64,000 nucleotides of DNA. Source: Thioclava sediminum. Its GTDB lineage: Bacteria > Pseudomonadota > Alphaproteobacteria > Rhodobacterales > Rhodobacteraceae. Below the pieces are notes generated by a model. The model did no database searches. It was given only the letters and a program-made list of their open reading frames with translations, and was not told the DNA's origin. Below are positions 36,701 to 44,280 of this stretch, piece by piece. Each line of letters begins with the position of its first letter. Position 1 is the first letter of the stretch. Location of the stretch: NCBI RefSeq assembly GCF_002020355.1, contig NZ_MPZV01000003.1, positions 124,001 to 188,000 on the forward strand, written 5' to 3'. A program made the position numbers and the translations under genes.

Positions 36701-36975
36701 GTGCGTTGGATTTGGGCGGCGGCTTTGTCGCTGGCGCTCGCTGCCGAGGTCTGGGCCGCTGCGAGGCCCTTGGCTTCGCGCTGCGCGCTCTTGAGCGGCG
36801 TGACGTCGATCTCCGGGCGGATGGTCTTGAGCTTGGTAAACGCGCCCGAGGTGTCCCGTTCGAGATCACGAACGGCACGTTTGACGGATGCGATTGCGGC
36901 GGTGAATTCGCGCGCGCCTTTCTTGGCTGGCGCGGCGTCGATCAAGAGGCCGATGGAGTGGGTTTTGTCTGTCAT
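33766..36975 (-). CDS. phage tail tape-measure protein
   Basis: A 1069-residue protein of the prophage tail length tape-measure type. The N-terminal half is helical and Ala-rich (AAIASVKRAVRDLERDTSGA, repeated Ala/Gln heptads). The family core ETAYMAAQFNDIGVMMAAGQ NPFVLALQQGTQVSQML (written here as two parts) and the hydrophobic LRTLAAGFTSMINPVSLVTI GVIAAGAALVQW segment follow. The C-terminus has the tail-spike-side motif HYAEGTHNTSGIPAVLHPNE and AVIPLSKGRKVPVEMSDGG. ATG 36975 (MTDKTHSIGLLIDAAPAKKG) is preferred because it begins the conserved start. It is the only phage structural gene in the island; the usual neighbours (major tail protein, tail assembly chaperones, tail tip) are absent. 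Confidence 0.88.
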   Translation of the reverse strand: MTDKTHSIGLLIDAAPAKKGAREFTAAIASVKRAVRDLERDTSGAFTKLKTIRPEIDVTPLKSAQREAKGLAAAQTSAASASDKAAAQIQRTALASASAIRQSEQAAQRLALRLSDLGDTAGIAQLEGALTRLKTDLLAASSPLDVRAAKSGFDDLRSGLLQTTVAAEHLRGEQAMLARQTEEASRAATQEANALNALRAKYDSVYASSEQYARALSEIQQLEDAGAMSAVKAAQAREVAAQSLLAAGAANDRFAKSARVSGHETAYMAAQFNDIGVMMAAGQNPFVLALQQGTQVSQMLNGLGGRAAILRTLAAGFTSMINPVSLVTIGVIAAGAALVQWMGSGKEATKSFADSLSDAESKITALRNATDALAGHNLRNLRQEYGAVNAALDAHLERLRKVAEIEAAMANGDMVASIRDALTSDGNPFTGDIDAVARAFDTSSDRARTFLGLMKDIQSARTFDDQLAAITKLRQEVESTTGGLDKAEGGARGVLAQLIRAEDAAMKLKAASEGSGTATNAAAGAASNLRAEIGTAADEAARLLQNLGSVPNALAIMGKSVAQQITAIQAQNKSLGIQLSEGWTAAAANRRVQLQDMVAHAQETGQTINVDQVAAEYKQIQELEALGQKQAELRKQLTAANKPARKGSRAKHLTDEQKAVEKLNNSLQDRVTGLNKERVALAASASGMFQNEEAAQAYAGAAAAMGGAVDAGTVAILKQIDAGISLNKALTEAARDPVREFEKGLPSWRAAANDIETNVIGGIQSSMHDLMTGDFSLEKLGDSILNSFADALAPLATGELLKATGLDQVIGGMGDMVAGWGGASVSADGSGVAAGGAQAATQISTAMMQAGQTVAAQIGQAMTSGGVQAQTSLQSGVAMGGAQAAQQQRLAGISTGVQVRAASTQGASSMRQGIVSGAQAGAPILGAAVAGGGTGGAAGGGLLASLGGWGGVLSMALGAFKEGGISTQPVGFSSTPVAAFRSAPHYAEGTHNTSGIPAVLHPNEAVIPLSKGRKVPVEMSDGGGGGKVYAPQTINMTVNTPDADSFRKSKKQIAADMARAGREAIRSND

Positions 36976-37603
36976 ATGTGGGGTTCTCGCGAGCGCTGTC
37001 GGGCGGCGCGATGTGGGTGAGGAGGACGGCAGGCAGGTTCGGTTCGGGTATCCCGGCGCGCCCCGAGGAGAAGCGCGCCGGGCCGACAACTACCCACAAA
37101 ACTACTATAGCTGAAAATGGCGATATTTCATAGGTTTGCGCAAAACGGTTCATCTCGTTTCGAGGGCAATGCAACGGTCTTCCGGGGGCGGTTTCGGGCA
37201 TGTGCACCAATTACGCCGAAAAAGATTTGCCTAAATTCGGGGGTATCGCCGTGTCCGAAAGAGGGGTGGGGGCTTTCAGGCTGGGTCCCCCGGTCGAAAG
37301 CATCTCACTGTTGCTGAATCCGGGCCAAATCGTGGCATATGGGGCGTTTGTTGCTGAATCCTGAGGGGGCGAGTTGCACTCACAATTTTGCGCAGCACCT
37401 GTGGGGCAAAATGGGGGTGGGGGTATACCCCCTGAGGAGCCTCATAAGGCATTGAGAACACAAGATAAAAGTTGAGTTTGATGGTGCTGGGGGGAGGCTT
37501 GCTCAAGCCCGCTGACGCGGGCGCGGTGAGGGGGAGCGAGCCCGTCCGCTTATCTTATGACGATTCAGCCAGTCCCGACGCGCTGAGCGGGCCTGTCGGG
37601 CGG
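36976..37603. other. 628-bp region without a convincing gene
   Basis: Between the tape-measure and recombinase genes no frame has both codon-like composition and a ribosome site. It holds an exact 13-bp direct repeat TGTTGCTGAATCC at 37309-37321 and 37349-37361 (40 bp apart), a palindrome GGGGGTATACCCCC at 37419-37432, and one mini-hairpin (37507-37522). It presumably contains the tape-measure promoter. Confidence 0.55.
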
Positions 37604-38266
37604 TCAGGCAGCGAGCCGCTTAAGAGCGTTCGAAACGCTCATAGGTGCCCAGCTTTTGCCCCTCGGCGTGGTGATCGCGGCGGCGTTCAGGGCGTCTGCG
37701 ATCCGGGCCAACGTCGCACCGGAGTCGCGCATCGGGATGATGATCTGGGCGACACGCTGGGCGGCGGCGTCAGCCGCCTCGCGGGCAGCCTCGTTGCGCT
37801 TCATGGTGGCATCGCGAAGACCTCCGAGCTGGACGCCACGGGCCTTGGCTGCGGCGAGGGCTTGCTTCGTGCGGAGACTGATGAAGCTGCGCTCTTGCTC
37901 CGCCAGCGCAGCGTAGATATGGAGCTGGAACGCGTCAGCGTTCGGCATGCTCGCAACCCTTATTTTTAAGGCGGGATCGTCCATCAGAGCCGCGATGAAG
38001 CTGACCTTGCGAGACAGCCTGTCCAGCTTTGCCACCAGCAATTCCGCGCCCTCTGAGCGGGCAAGTGTGATCGCTTTTTGCAGCTCGGCGCGGGCATCGT
38101 TCTTACCGCTCAGCACGTCTGTAAAGGTCGCCAGCACCTCAAAGGGCGTGTCGCTATAGTTGTCGAGGAAGAGGGCAATATCGCGATCTTGCGCCTCCAG
38201 TCCGAGGCCAGACTCTCCCTGCGAGGGGGTCGAGACGCGGCGGTAAATCACATATTTCCGGGTCAT
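37604..38266 (-). CDS. small serine recombinase (resolvase/invertase family)
   Basis: A 220-residue recombinase. The catalytic Ser stands in YRRVSTPSQ; QDRDIALFLDNYSDT, ELLVAKLDRLSRKV and AALAEQERSFISLRTKQALA AAKARG complete the resolvase domain, and the C-terminus (IADALNAAAITTPRGKSWAP MSVSNALKRL) is the DNA-binding domain. ATG 38266 (MTRKYVIYRRVST) begins the conserved strand; AAAGGCC precedes it. Since integration uses the tyrosine integrase at 46298, this enzyme may resolve multimers, invert a segment or be a passenger. A 31-bp palindrome at 38417-38447 lies upstream. Confidence 0.88.
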   Translation of the reverse strand: MTRKYVIYRRVSTPSQGESGLGLEAQDRDIALFLDNYSDTPFEVLATFTDVLSGKNDARAELQKAITLARSEGAELLVAKLDRLSRKVSFIAALMDDPALKIRVASMPNADAFQLHIYAALAEQERSFISLRTKQALAAAKARGVQLGGLRDATMKRNEAAREAADAAAQRVAQIIIPMRDSGATLARIADALNAAAITTPRGKSWAPMSVSNALKRLAA

Positions 38267-38416
38267 GTCGGGGCCTTTCAAAATCGTCATCGTTCGTTGT
38301 GATCTTTATAAGGCCTCCGATGCATGATTCGCGAGGCTTTTCAATGGGTTGATGCGTCACAAATCTGTTTCGGGATCGGCTCCAATGCGGGGTGAAGGGC
38401 GTTTCGACCGGATGAT

Positions 38417-38447
38417 CACGAAATGTAATGTGGTGTAACATTTCGTG
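38417..38447. promoter_or_regulatory. 10-bp inverted repeat between recombinase and a divergent gene
   Basis: CACGAAATGT (38417-38426) and ACATTTCGTG (38438-38447), perfect arms with an 11-base spacer AATGTGGTGTA. It lies in the 306-bp divergent region between the recombinase (minus) and the gene at 38573 (plus), so a shared operator or a resolvase sub-site is plausible. Confidence 0.55.
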
Positions 38448-38572
38448 AGGTTGCATCTGTTGCGGTCGGCGGCGGCTGACGCATGTCGATTCGGGCTAAA
38501 CGCCGAAACTTTCGTGTCAAGCCTAATTCAGCTAAGGTGCCCAAAGTTTGAACAGATACCTAGAGGTCCACA

Positions 38573-39289
38573 TTGAACGAGCATCACAAAGATCAGAACA
38601 GAGACGCGGAAATTTCTAGCTCCACCGACCATAGAGGCCCCCGCAAGCAGTATGGTTTGCCTAAGGTAAAGCCCAAGGACGAGGAAGGTGTTACCATCAC
38701 TGTTGCGCAGTCGCGAGACACTCTCTCAAGGATGGCTGCGTTGATGAACACGCCCAGCCTGCTCAAGTTCGTCGATCAAGTAAAAGAAGCGCAGGAAGCC
38801 AGCGAGAGATTGGATTCCCAGCGCGGAGGATTGCGACGTGAAAGAGAAGTCCGCAGCCGCGCCGTATTTCCGTACGCGAACGTCGACTTGTCCGCTGTTG
38901 CGAGTCCGGCTGAAAAGCGACTGGAGACCCTGACGGCGGTTCAGAGAGAGGGTGTCGAAACCTTGGCGGCGATCCAAGAGGGGGCACGAGAAAGCAGTGC
39001 GACTGCGAAGTCCGCGTTTAGGGTCGCCGTCGTGGTCGGTGTTGTCACCGCTGTAAGCGTGATACTTACTGCCATCTCCACATTCGGCCCGAATAGGGAT
39101 TTGGATCACCTCGGGAGAGAAGTTTCTGACTTTAAGGGGCAACTGGCGGCGATGCGGGACGAGCAAAACGCGCAACGGCAAGAACTGATCGACGCGCTCA
39201 CCGCTGCAGATCAAGTGGCGGCTGATCCTGTCGGGGGAGCGCTGAGCAAGGGTGCGTCGAAAACTAACGAAGCGAGCGATCCACCCTAA
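38573..39289 (+). CDS. single-span membrane protein with coiled coil, unknown function
   Basis: A 238-residue protein, the only plus-strand gene in the island. The start is TTG 38573 with AGAGG seven bases upstream; no ATG fits better. A hydrophilic N-terminal part (to about 145) with charged helices (KFVDQVKEAQEASERLDSQR) leads to one membrane helix (FRVAVVVGVVTAVSVILTAI) and a short C-terminal coiled coil (LGREVSDFKGQLAAMRDEQN). I recognise no family. Its opposite orientation and own promoter region suggest independent, perhaps constitutive expression, as for a maintenance or exclusion function. Confidence 0.65.
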   Translation: MNEHHKDQNRDAEISSSTDHRGPRKQYGLPKVKPKDEEGVTITVAQSRDTLSRMAALMNTPSLLKFVDQVKEAQEASERLDSQRGGLRREREVRSRAVFPYANVDLSAVASPAEKRLETLTAVQREGVETLAAIQEGARESSATAKSAFRVAVVVGVVTAVSVILTAISTFGPNRDLDHLGREVSDFKGQLAAMRDEQNAQRQELIDALTAADQVAADPVGGALSKGASKTNEASDPP

Positions 39290-39294
39290 GGTGC

Positions 39295-39477
39295 TCACCC
39301 TCTGTTCGTGCACGAGATGCAGGTCGTCTGCTTTCGCTCGATGCCTGAGAAGCCGCAGCGCGGGCACTCCTCTGCATCTCTTGCCTTAGCCTTCCCCTTA
39401 CACGTGGGGCAGGGGGTGGGCTCGTGTCGGATTACACCTGTTCCGCCACAGGCAGGGCAATGCTGTCTCTTTGTCAT
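39295..39477 (-). CDS. small zinc-ribbon protein
   Basis: A 60-residue protein with four CxxC-type knuckles: HCPACGGTGVI, TPCPTCKGK, EECPRCGFSG and TTCISCTNRG. The CxxCxGxG-like first and second knuckles resemble the DnaJ zinc finger; two Zn ions could be bound. ATG 39477 has GAAGG eight bases upstream. It is convergent with the plus-strand gene ending at 39289 (5 bp between stops) and lies next to the iteron array. A nucleic-acid or protein-binding role is likely from the fold class only. Confidence 0.65.
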   Translation of the reverse strand: MTKRQHCPACGGTGVIRHEPTPCPTCKGKAKARDAEECPRCGFSGIERKQTTCISCTNRG

Positions 39478-39555
39478 GCGGGAAGCCTTCACCTTTGCCG
39501 AGGGCGTGTCTAGCGGAAAGCGTGATGCCCGCTAACGCGGGCAGGGGGCGAGAGA

Positions 39556-39862
39556 GCGACCCAAGGCGACCCAGCAGCGACCCAGCTTTTCACCCCCTGC
39601 TGGGTCGCTCCAAACCCCTTATTTCATTGACCGAAACGGCTATCGACCCAACCGACCCAGCTTTTTTAAATTTAAGGGAAAGGAAAAATAGAAAGGATGG
39701 CAGGACTGGCGGACAGTCCACACACCGCGCACGCCAGCACACAGGATTTGCCGGGTGCTGGGTCGCTTGGGTCTGGTGGGTCGATATGGGCTTTTTCGTA
39801 ACAAATACAACGCCTTAGAGACGACCCAGCCGATGTGGGTCGGTTGGGTCGCCTTGGGTCGC
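39556..39862. repeat. iteron array, candidate replication origin of the island
   Basis: Twelve copies of CGACCCA lie in 307 bp, six in each orientation: direct at 39557, 39567, 39578, 39644, 39653, 39822; inverted (TGGGTCG) at 39601, 39759, 39777, 39836, 39845, 39855. One further partial copy is at 39768. Neighbours within clusters are 9-11 bp apart, i.e. on one face of the helix. An A+T-rich stretch (39661-39695, TTTTTTAAATTTAAGGG and following) lies between the two halves. The array abuts the stop codon of the primase-helicase gene. P4-type satellites and iteron plasmids have the same plan, with the initiator binding short repeats. Confidence 0.78.
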
Positions 39863-42800
39863 TCACCCCCGCCCAAACGTGGCGAGGGTGGTGCGCGCCG
39901 TTGAGAGGGGCGGAATCGTCACGAACCGGTCACGCTTCTGCAACGGCTCCCGCAGTTCGATGAGGTCCAAATCCTCGCCCTTGTCGCGGTCGTCGCGGCG
40001 GAAGCCGCCCCAATAGTGCACAGTGCGCTTGTTGCTGCCGCCGTCCGCATCCTCGCCCAGCAACTTCGCAATCGCGTCCTTAGCCTCGGTGTCCATGTTG
40101 CCGCGCTCGGTGTCGGGGTAGAGTGCCAGCATGAGGTGAGAGCGAGCCACAACCGTTTCGCTGTCGTCGCTCAGCTCATAATAGAATTCCGATCCGCCAC
40201 GCTCGCGCCCCGTCAGCTCACCACTTTCAAGGATCGCTGCAAGCCGCGCCATCGGGCCACGCAGCCCCATCCCGACCTGCTGACGCAGGCCCTCAGTCAC
40301 AGGCGGATTGCGCAAGCTATCCCATGTCAAACCGACTGCCTCGGGCTGCCAGTGCATCAGCTCGTGCACCATCGCTTCCAGTCCGCCATTCTCCATCTGG
40401 TCGTCAATCGCACCAAAGAAAGCGGCATCCTGCTTTCGCGTCGGCAGGCAGGTCAGGACAAGGAAGCGCCGTGCGTCTTCGTCGTCGGTCGGGATCATCC
40501 ACTTGTCATTCGAGACAAAGGCCATGTTGATATAGTTCGGGCGCTCCACGAGGTTCGCGAACTTGCCTTCGATCTGCAGCGTCTCTGAGCTGATCAGGTC
40601 CTTGATGATGCCTGCATCCCCCTTCGCGCCACCCCAGAATGATTCCTCGCAAGTCATGAAAATCTTGCCGTCCATGTGTGCGTTAAAGTTCCCGGTGAGG
40701 TGCTTGCCGTTGCTGATCTTGATCGCGGCTGCTCCGATAGCGCGCCGCACCCAATCAAACACCTTGCTTTTGCCGGTGCCCTGTTCTCCCTGCACGGCGA
40801 TCGCGCTCGGGATTTTCACGCCGGGACGCGCAAATAGGGACGCCAGCCACGTCAGGACCCAGTTGAACAGGTCCACGTCACCGCCGCAAATCTGGTCGAG
40901 GATGTGCCCCCGCAGGCGCGACCAGTCGCCCGGCGCAGGATCAACCGCAAACCCGGTCCACAGGTTGAACGCCCCACGCGCCACTGCGGCCTTCGCCTTG
41001 GCGGGGTCCGGTTCAAAACATGTGTCTAGGTAAGTGGCGCGCTGACGCGCGTAGGTGATCACATCAGCAGGCTTGATCATCTTCACCTTGGCCTTGTCGC
41101 CTTCGCCTTCCCAGTATGACACCGCCCGGTTGACGAAGAGCTTGTTGATAGTGGCCTCTTTCCACATCCGGACGGCTTCACCTGCCTCTGCGTGAAGCGC
41201 CCATTTCGCTTCGCCGTCCAGCACAACCCACGACACGCGGGCATTCAGCGCCGCGAACATCTGATCGCGGATTTCCAGACGCATGCGCACTTCGGCGTTG
41301 TCCGCTTTCGGCTGGATGCCAAATGCGCGGTAAAGGCCCGGTGCCGCCTCTGCGCGCACCATGAAACCCTCAGAGTCCACGAGTCGTTCGTCATAAAGGG
41401 GCGAGAGAATGGCGGGCGACGGAGTGCCTGCGGCCTCTTCCTTGGCTTCCTTGACTGGGTCGGTGTCGCGATCTTCGGCGCGTGTCTCAAGTTGGCGCAG
41501 AACGTCCTTCTTTGCCTCTTCCACGTAGTCGGCGGCATCCTCTTGCGAGATGCCCATCTCAACGAGACGGGAAAGCGCCACCTGGGCCGCGTTAGCGGCG
41601 AGAGCCGTCTTGCCCTCCTCTTCGGTCAGGTTGTCCCGAAGCGCCGCGCGGGCTGCGTCCAGCGCGTCGGCTTCCTCGCGGTCCGCCTCAGCCTCTGCGG
41701 CGCGGTTCTCTTCAATATACGTGCGCGCCTGCGCGATGCGGTTCGTAAGATAATCGTCAGCAGCATAGCGGTGCTCGGCGCGGTCATCATTGCACGGGGC
41801 CAACAAGATCACCTCGCGCAGGGTGTCGAAGAGTTCGGCTTCGTCGCCATCTTCGTTCACGCCCCACCACGAAAGGGCGGCGCGATAGATCGGGGCGTCA
41901 AAGCCGTCGCGGTCGTCGCCATCGCCGATCCGGGCAAGATGCCCTTCAAAGCCCAACCCGCCCGAGGTGGTGGATTTCCCGCCTTCGCGGGCTTCCCGGC
42001 GAGCCTTCTGGCGCTCGCTCTTCACTTTGGTCGCGTTGGTTTTCATGGCATCGTGCGCGAGATTTTCGAGCCATGCCGGGGCGTCCGCGATTTCGCATTC
42101 CCAAGGTGCGCAGCCGTCTGCCCATTGGTAGAAATTGCCGCTCTTGTGTATCGACGGGGCGGCAATGATCTGCCCCCCTTCGCCGCGAATGTCGACCTTA
42201 TGCGCGACCTGTGAAGCTGTGTTTCGGATCGGTCGAGAGGCGCGGAAGATGCGATGCCGCCCGTTGCCGGAGCCGGAGCGCGAGTCCAATGTTTTCGGCA
42301 AGGGGCCGTGTTCCGCTTCGAGCGCGGCAATCGCTGCCATCCCTTCCTCACCGTCTTCATCAAGCACGAAGAGGCCGCAACCGTAGGGTAGGACAATGGA
42401 GACGTTACGCGGATAGCGCGGGCGCTTATAGTTCCACTCGATGCCGTCGCGGTTCGCCGGATAGGTGCCGCTGCCCGTCCAGAAATCGACGATCTCGGCG
42501 CGGTCCATGCTGGCGCGTTTCTGCCAGCCCGCCCCCAGTGGAACCTTTGCCTCTCCGCTCATGCTCATGCCTGCGCCCGTGCGGGGGTCGATAGCGTAGG
42601 AATCCGCGACGAAGAGGCCTGCCCGCGCATAGCGCAGCGCATAGGCCAGAGTCATCGCGTTATGGTCGGCGGTGTCGGCGAAATGCTCACTGACACGCCG
42701 CACCCCCGCTTCAAAAAGCAGGTGCTGGGCCTCGGTCAGTTCGTCGCCCAGCTCTTCGGCGGCGCGCTGACGCGCGCCCTCGGCCCGCTCAGTGTGATAG

Positions 42801-43084
42801 AGAGACGCGCGAGGCGGACGCCCGAAAATCACACCCTTCGGCACCGGCAGCGGGTCATGGGGCATATCGCGAAGATGATCCGCTACATGTGAACGGGGAC
42901 GGACGTCCGCGCCGTGTTCATTGATCCAATCGTCAAACCGGATCACCTTCGCGCTTGTCTCTTCATCTCGCTTGGCGCGTTCGGCTTCGCTGAGGCTAGC
43001 TTTTTTAAGGGCTGCTTTAAGGGCCTCTTCGCTGAGGCCATCTTTTTCATGGGCGTCAGGGGCCTCTGCGTGGTCGTTCTTCAT
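39863..43084 (-). CDS. primase-helicase replication protein
   Basis: A 1073-residue protein. Residues about 130-330 form a bifunctional primase-polymerase-like domain (AMTLAYALRYARAGLFVADS, KVPLGAGWQKRASMD, VLDEDGEEGMAAIAALEAEH, SGSGNGRHRIFR, VDIRGEGGQIIAAPSIHKSG). A charged linker with a long helix follows. The C-terminal part is an SF3-like helicase (DUF5906/VirE-like): Walker A VQGEQGTGKSKVF, Walker B-like KIFMTCEESFWGG, sensor VSNDKWMIPTDDEDARRFLV. This is the layout of self-priming replication proteins of satellites and plasmids such as P4 alpha. Four mini-hairpins lie within the gene. The iteron array begins at its stop codon. Confidence 0.85.
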   Translation of the reverse strand: MKNDHAEAPDAHEKDGLSEEALKAALKKASLSEAERAKRDEETSAKVIRFDDWINEHGADVRPRSHVADHLRDMPHDPLPVPKGVIFGRPPRASLYHTERAEGARQRAAEELGDELTEAQHLLFEAGVRRVSEHFADTADHNAMTLAYALRYARAGLFVADSYAIDPRTGAGMSMSGEAKVPLGAGWQKRASMDRAEIVDFWTGSGTYPANRDGIEWNYKRPRYPRNVSIVLPYGCGLFVLDEDGEEGMAAIAALEAEHGPLPKTLDSRSGSGNGRHRIFRASRPIRNTASQVAHKVDIRGEGGQIIAAPSIHKSGNFYQWADGCAPWECEIADAPAWLENLAHDAMKTNATKVKSERQKARREAREGGKSTTSGGLGFEGHLARIGDGDDRDGFDAPIYRAALSWWGVNEDGDEAELFDTLREVILLAPCNDDRAEHRYAADDYLTNRIAQARTYIEENRAAEAEADREEADALDAARAALRDNLTEEEGKTALAANAAQVALSRLVEMGISQEDAADYVEEAKKDVLRQLETRAEDRDTDPVKEAKEEAAGTPSPAILSPLYDERLVDSEGFMVRAEAAPGLYRAFGIQPKADNAEVRMRLEIRDQMFAALNARVSWVVLDGEAKWALHAEAGEAVRMWKEATINKLFVNRAVSYWEGEGDKAKVKMIKPADVITYARQRATYLDTCFEPDPAKAKAAVARGAFNLWTGFAVDPAPGDWSRLRGHILDQICGGDVDLFNWVLTWLASLFARPGVKIPSAIAVQGEQGTGKSKVFDWVRRAIGAAAIKISNGKHLTGNFNAHMDGKIFMTCEESFWGGAKGDAGIIKDLISSETLQIEGKFANLVERPNYINMAFVSNDKWMIPTDDEDARRFLVLTCLPTRKQDAAFFGAIDDQMENGGLEAMVHELMHWQPEAVGLTWDSLRNPPVTEGLRQQVGMGLRGPMARLAAILESGELTGRERGGSEFYYELSDDSETVVARSHLMLALYPDTERGNMDTEAKDAIAKLLGEDADGGSNKRTVHYWGGFRRDDRDKGEDLDLIELREPLQKRDRFVTIPPLSTARTTLATFGRG

Positions 43085-43139
43085 TCAAGTCCTCGGTGTC
43101 GTGGGCGTGGTAGGGTGGCCCGCTGACGCGGGCCGATAT

Positions 43140-43316
43140 TCACTCAAGCAGTGCGGTGATCTCGTCGGAGAGGCGGCGGCAGCGCTCGCGCTTCTCCGGA
43201 GTCTCGAGTCCGCGCTCGACCTCTTCTTTAAGCTGCGCGCTCAGGCGGATTGCTGCGATCTCGACGCCGTCGAAATGGGCGGTCATCGGCAGGCCGGTGG
43301 TGGTGGTCGTGGTCAC
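43140..43316 (-). CDS. 58-residue helical protein of unknown function
   Basis: Start GTG 43316 with AAAGAGGGA seven bases upstream; an ATG 30 bases later is the alternative. Sequence pattern: a short Thr-rich lead, MTAHFDGVEIAAIRLSAQLK, then EEVERGLETPEKRERCRRLS and DEITALLE, a charged helical protein. It lies 55 bp upstream of the primase-helicase gene on the same strand with a mini-hairpin (43117-43134) between. Function unknown; a small regulator or replication accessory is possible. Confidence 0.55.
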   Translation of the reverse strand: MTTTTTTGLPMTAHFDGVEIAAIRLSAQLKEEVERGLETPEKRERCRRLSDEITALLE

Positions 43317-43571
43317 GTGCGTGTCCCTCTTTTTCGATTGGTTGAAGCGCGCTGATCCAAGCGCCTCACGAGGCTACGCGGGCGGGAGATAAAGAGTCAA
43401 CATGCTGATTTTACTTAATAAAAGTCGGCTTGAAGCTGAAAATGATACTGAGTGGCAGTTTTGAAGAATTGCGCTCAGCGGGCATTTCTTTCACTCAAGC
43501 GACGGACAAGATGGGCGTTTTCGAAGTTTGCTCGAAAGTGTAGATGCGGCGCTGGCAGATTCAGTGACACT

Positions 43572-43814
43572 TCACCCGCGCCGCCGTCGGTCTTCATCTG
43601 CCGGAGGGAGTCGAATCACGTCGCCCTTTTCGATCCGGCGCAAGACCTCGGCGGCAAGGCGGATTTCCTCGTCTTCGATCTGCTGGGCCGACCACTTCGC
43701 GCGCAGCGCCGCTATTTTGCGCTGACGCGCACCTTCGGCCCGTCGACGCGTGGCAGTCGCAGGGTCCGGACGCACACCGGGGAGCGGCAACAGAGGCTGG
43801 GAAAAGAAGCTCAA
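43572..43814 (-). CDS. 80-residue basic protein of unknown function
   Basis: The likely start is TTG 43814, which overlaps the stop of the upstream gene (TTTGA) and has GGGGGAC in front. The body has a basic helix (RRRAEGARQRKIAALRAKWS) and an amphipathic helix (EDEEIRLAAEVLRRIEKGDV), ending in a charged tail (EDRRRRG). The basic N-terminal half could bind nucleic acid. It is the last gene of the overlapping series 45986 to 43572. A mini-hairpin lies in its ARQRK codons. Confidence 0.5.
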   Translation of the reverse strand: MSFFSQPLLPLPGVRPDPATATRRRAEGARQRKIAALRAKWSAQQIEDEEIRLAAEVLRRIEKGDVIRLPPADEDRRRRG

Positions 43815-44146
43815 ATCGGCGTCCCCCAGACGTGGGAGACCGCTTGGCCGATCTGAATGTCGAAGTCTTGGTTTTCGAGATTCACTTCGTGGTGGTGTTT
43901 CCACTCACCGCTCGGAGAGCGATGCCAAATTTCTTCTTCCTCCGTCTCGGTGTCAGGCTCGAAACCCGCGCGCCGAAGCGCGCGATAGGCGATCCGGTCA
44001 CCCGTTCGTTCGGGGAGCCACACGGCGAGGTCGAGAAAGGGAATGGAATAAGAGGTGTCATCGTCGTCGCAGTAGGATCGCAATAGTGCTGCGACCTCTT
44101 CGACAAGGACATTTTCTAGCGCTAGCGACGCGCAGGCATTGCACAT
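43811..44146 (-). CDS. 111-residue acidic protein of unknown function
   Basis: MCNACASLALENVLVEEVAA opens with a CxxC and continues with an acidic protein (YCDDDDTSYSIPFLDLAVWL and DTETEEEEIWHRSPSGEWKH). The predicted charge is strongly negative, a property shared with DNA-mimic and anti-restriction proteins of mobile elements, but no family is recognised. It overlaps the next gene by four bases (or one codon) and is 134 bp after the preceding one, so it may have its own promoter. Confidence 0.6.
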   Translation of the reverse strand: MCNACASLALENVLVEEVAALLRSYCDDDDTSYSIPFLDLAVWLPERTGDRIAYRALRRAGFEPDTETEEEEIWHRSPSGEWKHHHEVNLENQDFDIQIGQAVSHVWGTPI

Positions 44147-44280
44147 GGGTAAGCTCTCATTTGTAGGAAGGAAGAAGGGGGCGGCGGGGCGGTCTGGAGT
44201 CGCCCCGCCGCGACCCGGCGAGGAATGGCAAAACTCACCGGGAGTGCCGCGCGCGCAAGCACTGGCGCGCGGTTGTTCTG

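Noticed and set aside
37117-37317. 66-codon plus-strand frame in the gap upstream of the tape-measure gene
   Set aside because: No ribosome site, Cys/Ser/Pro-rich translation without pattern; treated as noncoding.
39541-39862. CRISPR array
   Set aside because: Repeats are 7-8 bp, occur in both orientations and have 2-10 bp spacing; no spacer-sized units and no cas genes. Iterons explain it.
39640-39876. 78-codon minus-strand frame across the iteron array
   Set aside because: Its codons are made of the CGACCCA repeats and it overlaps the primase stop; no start signal.
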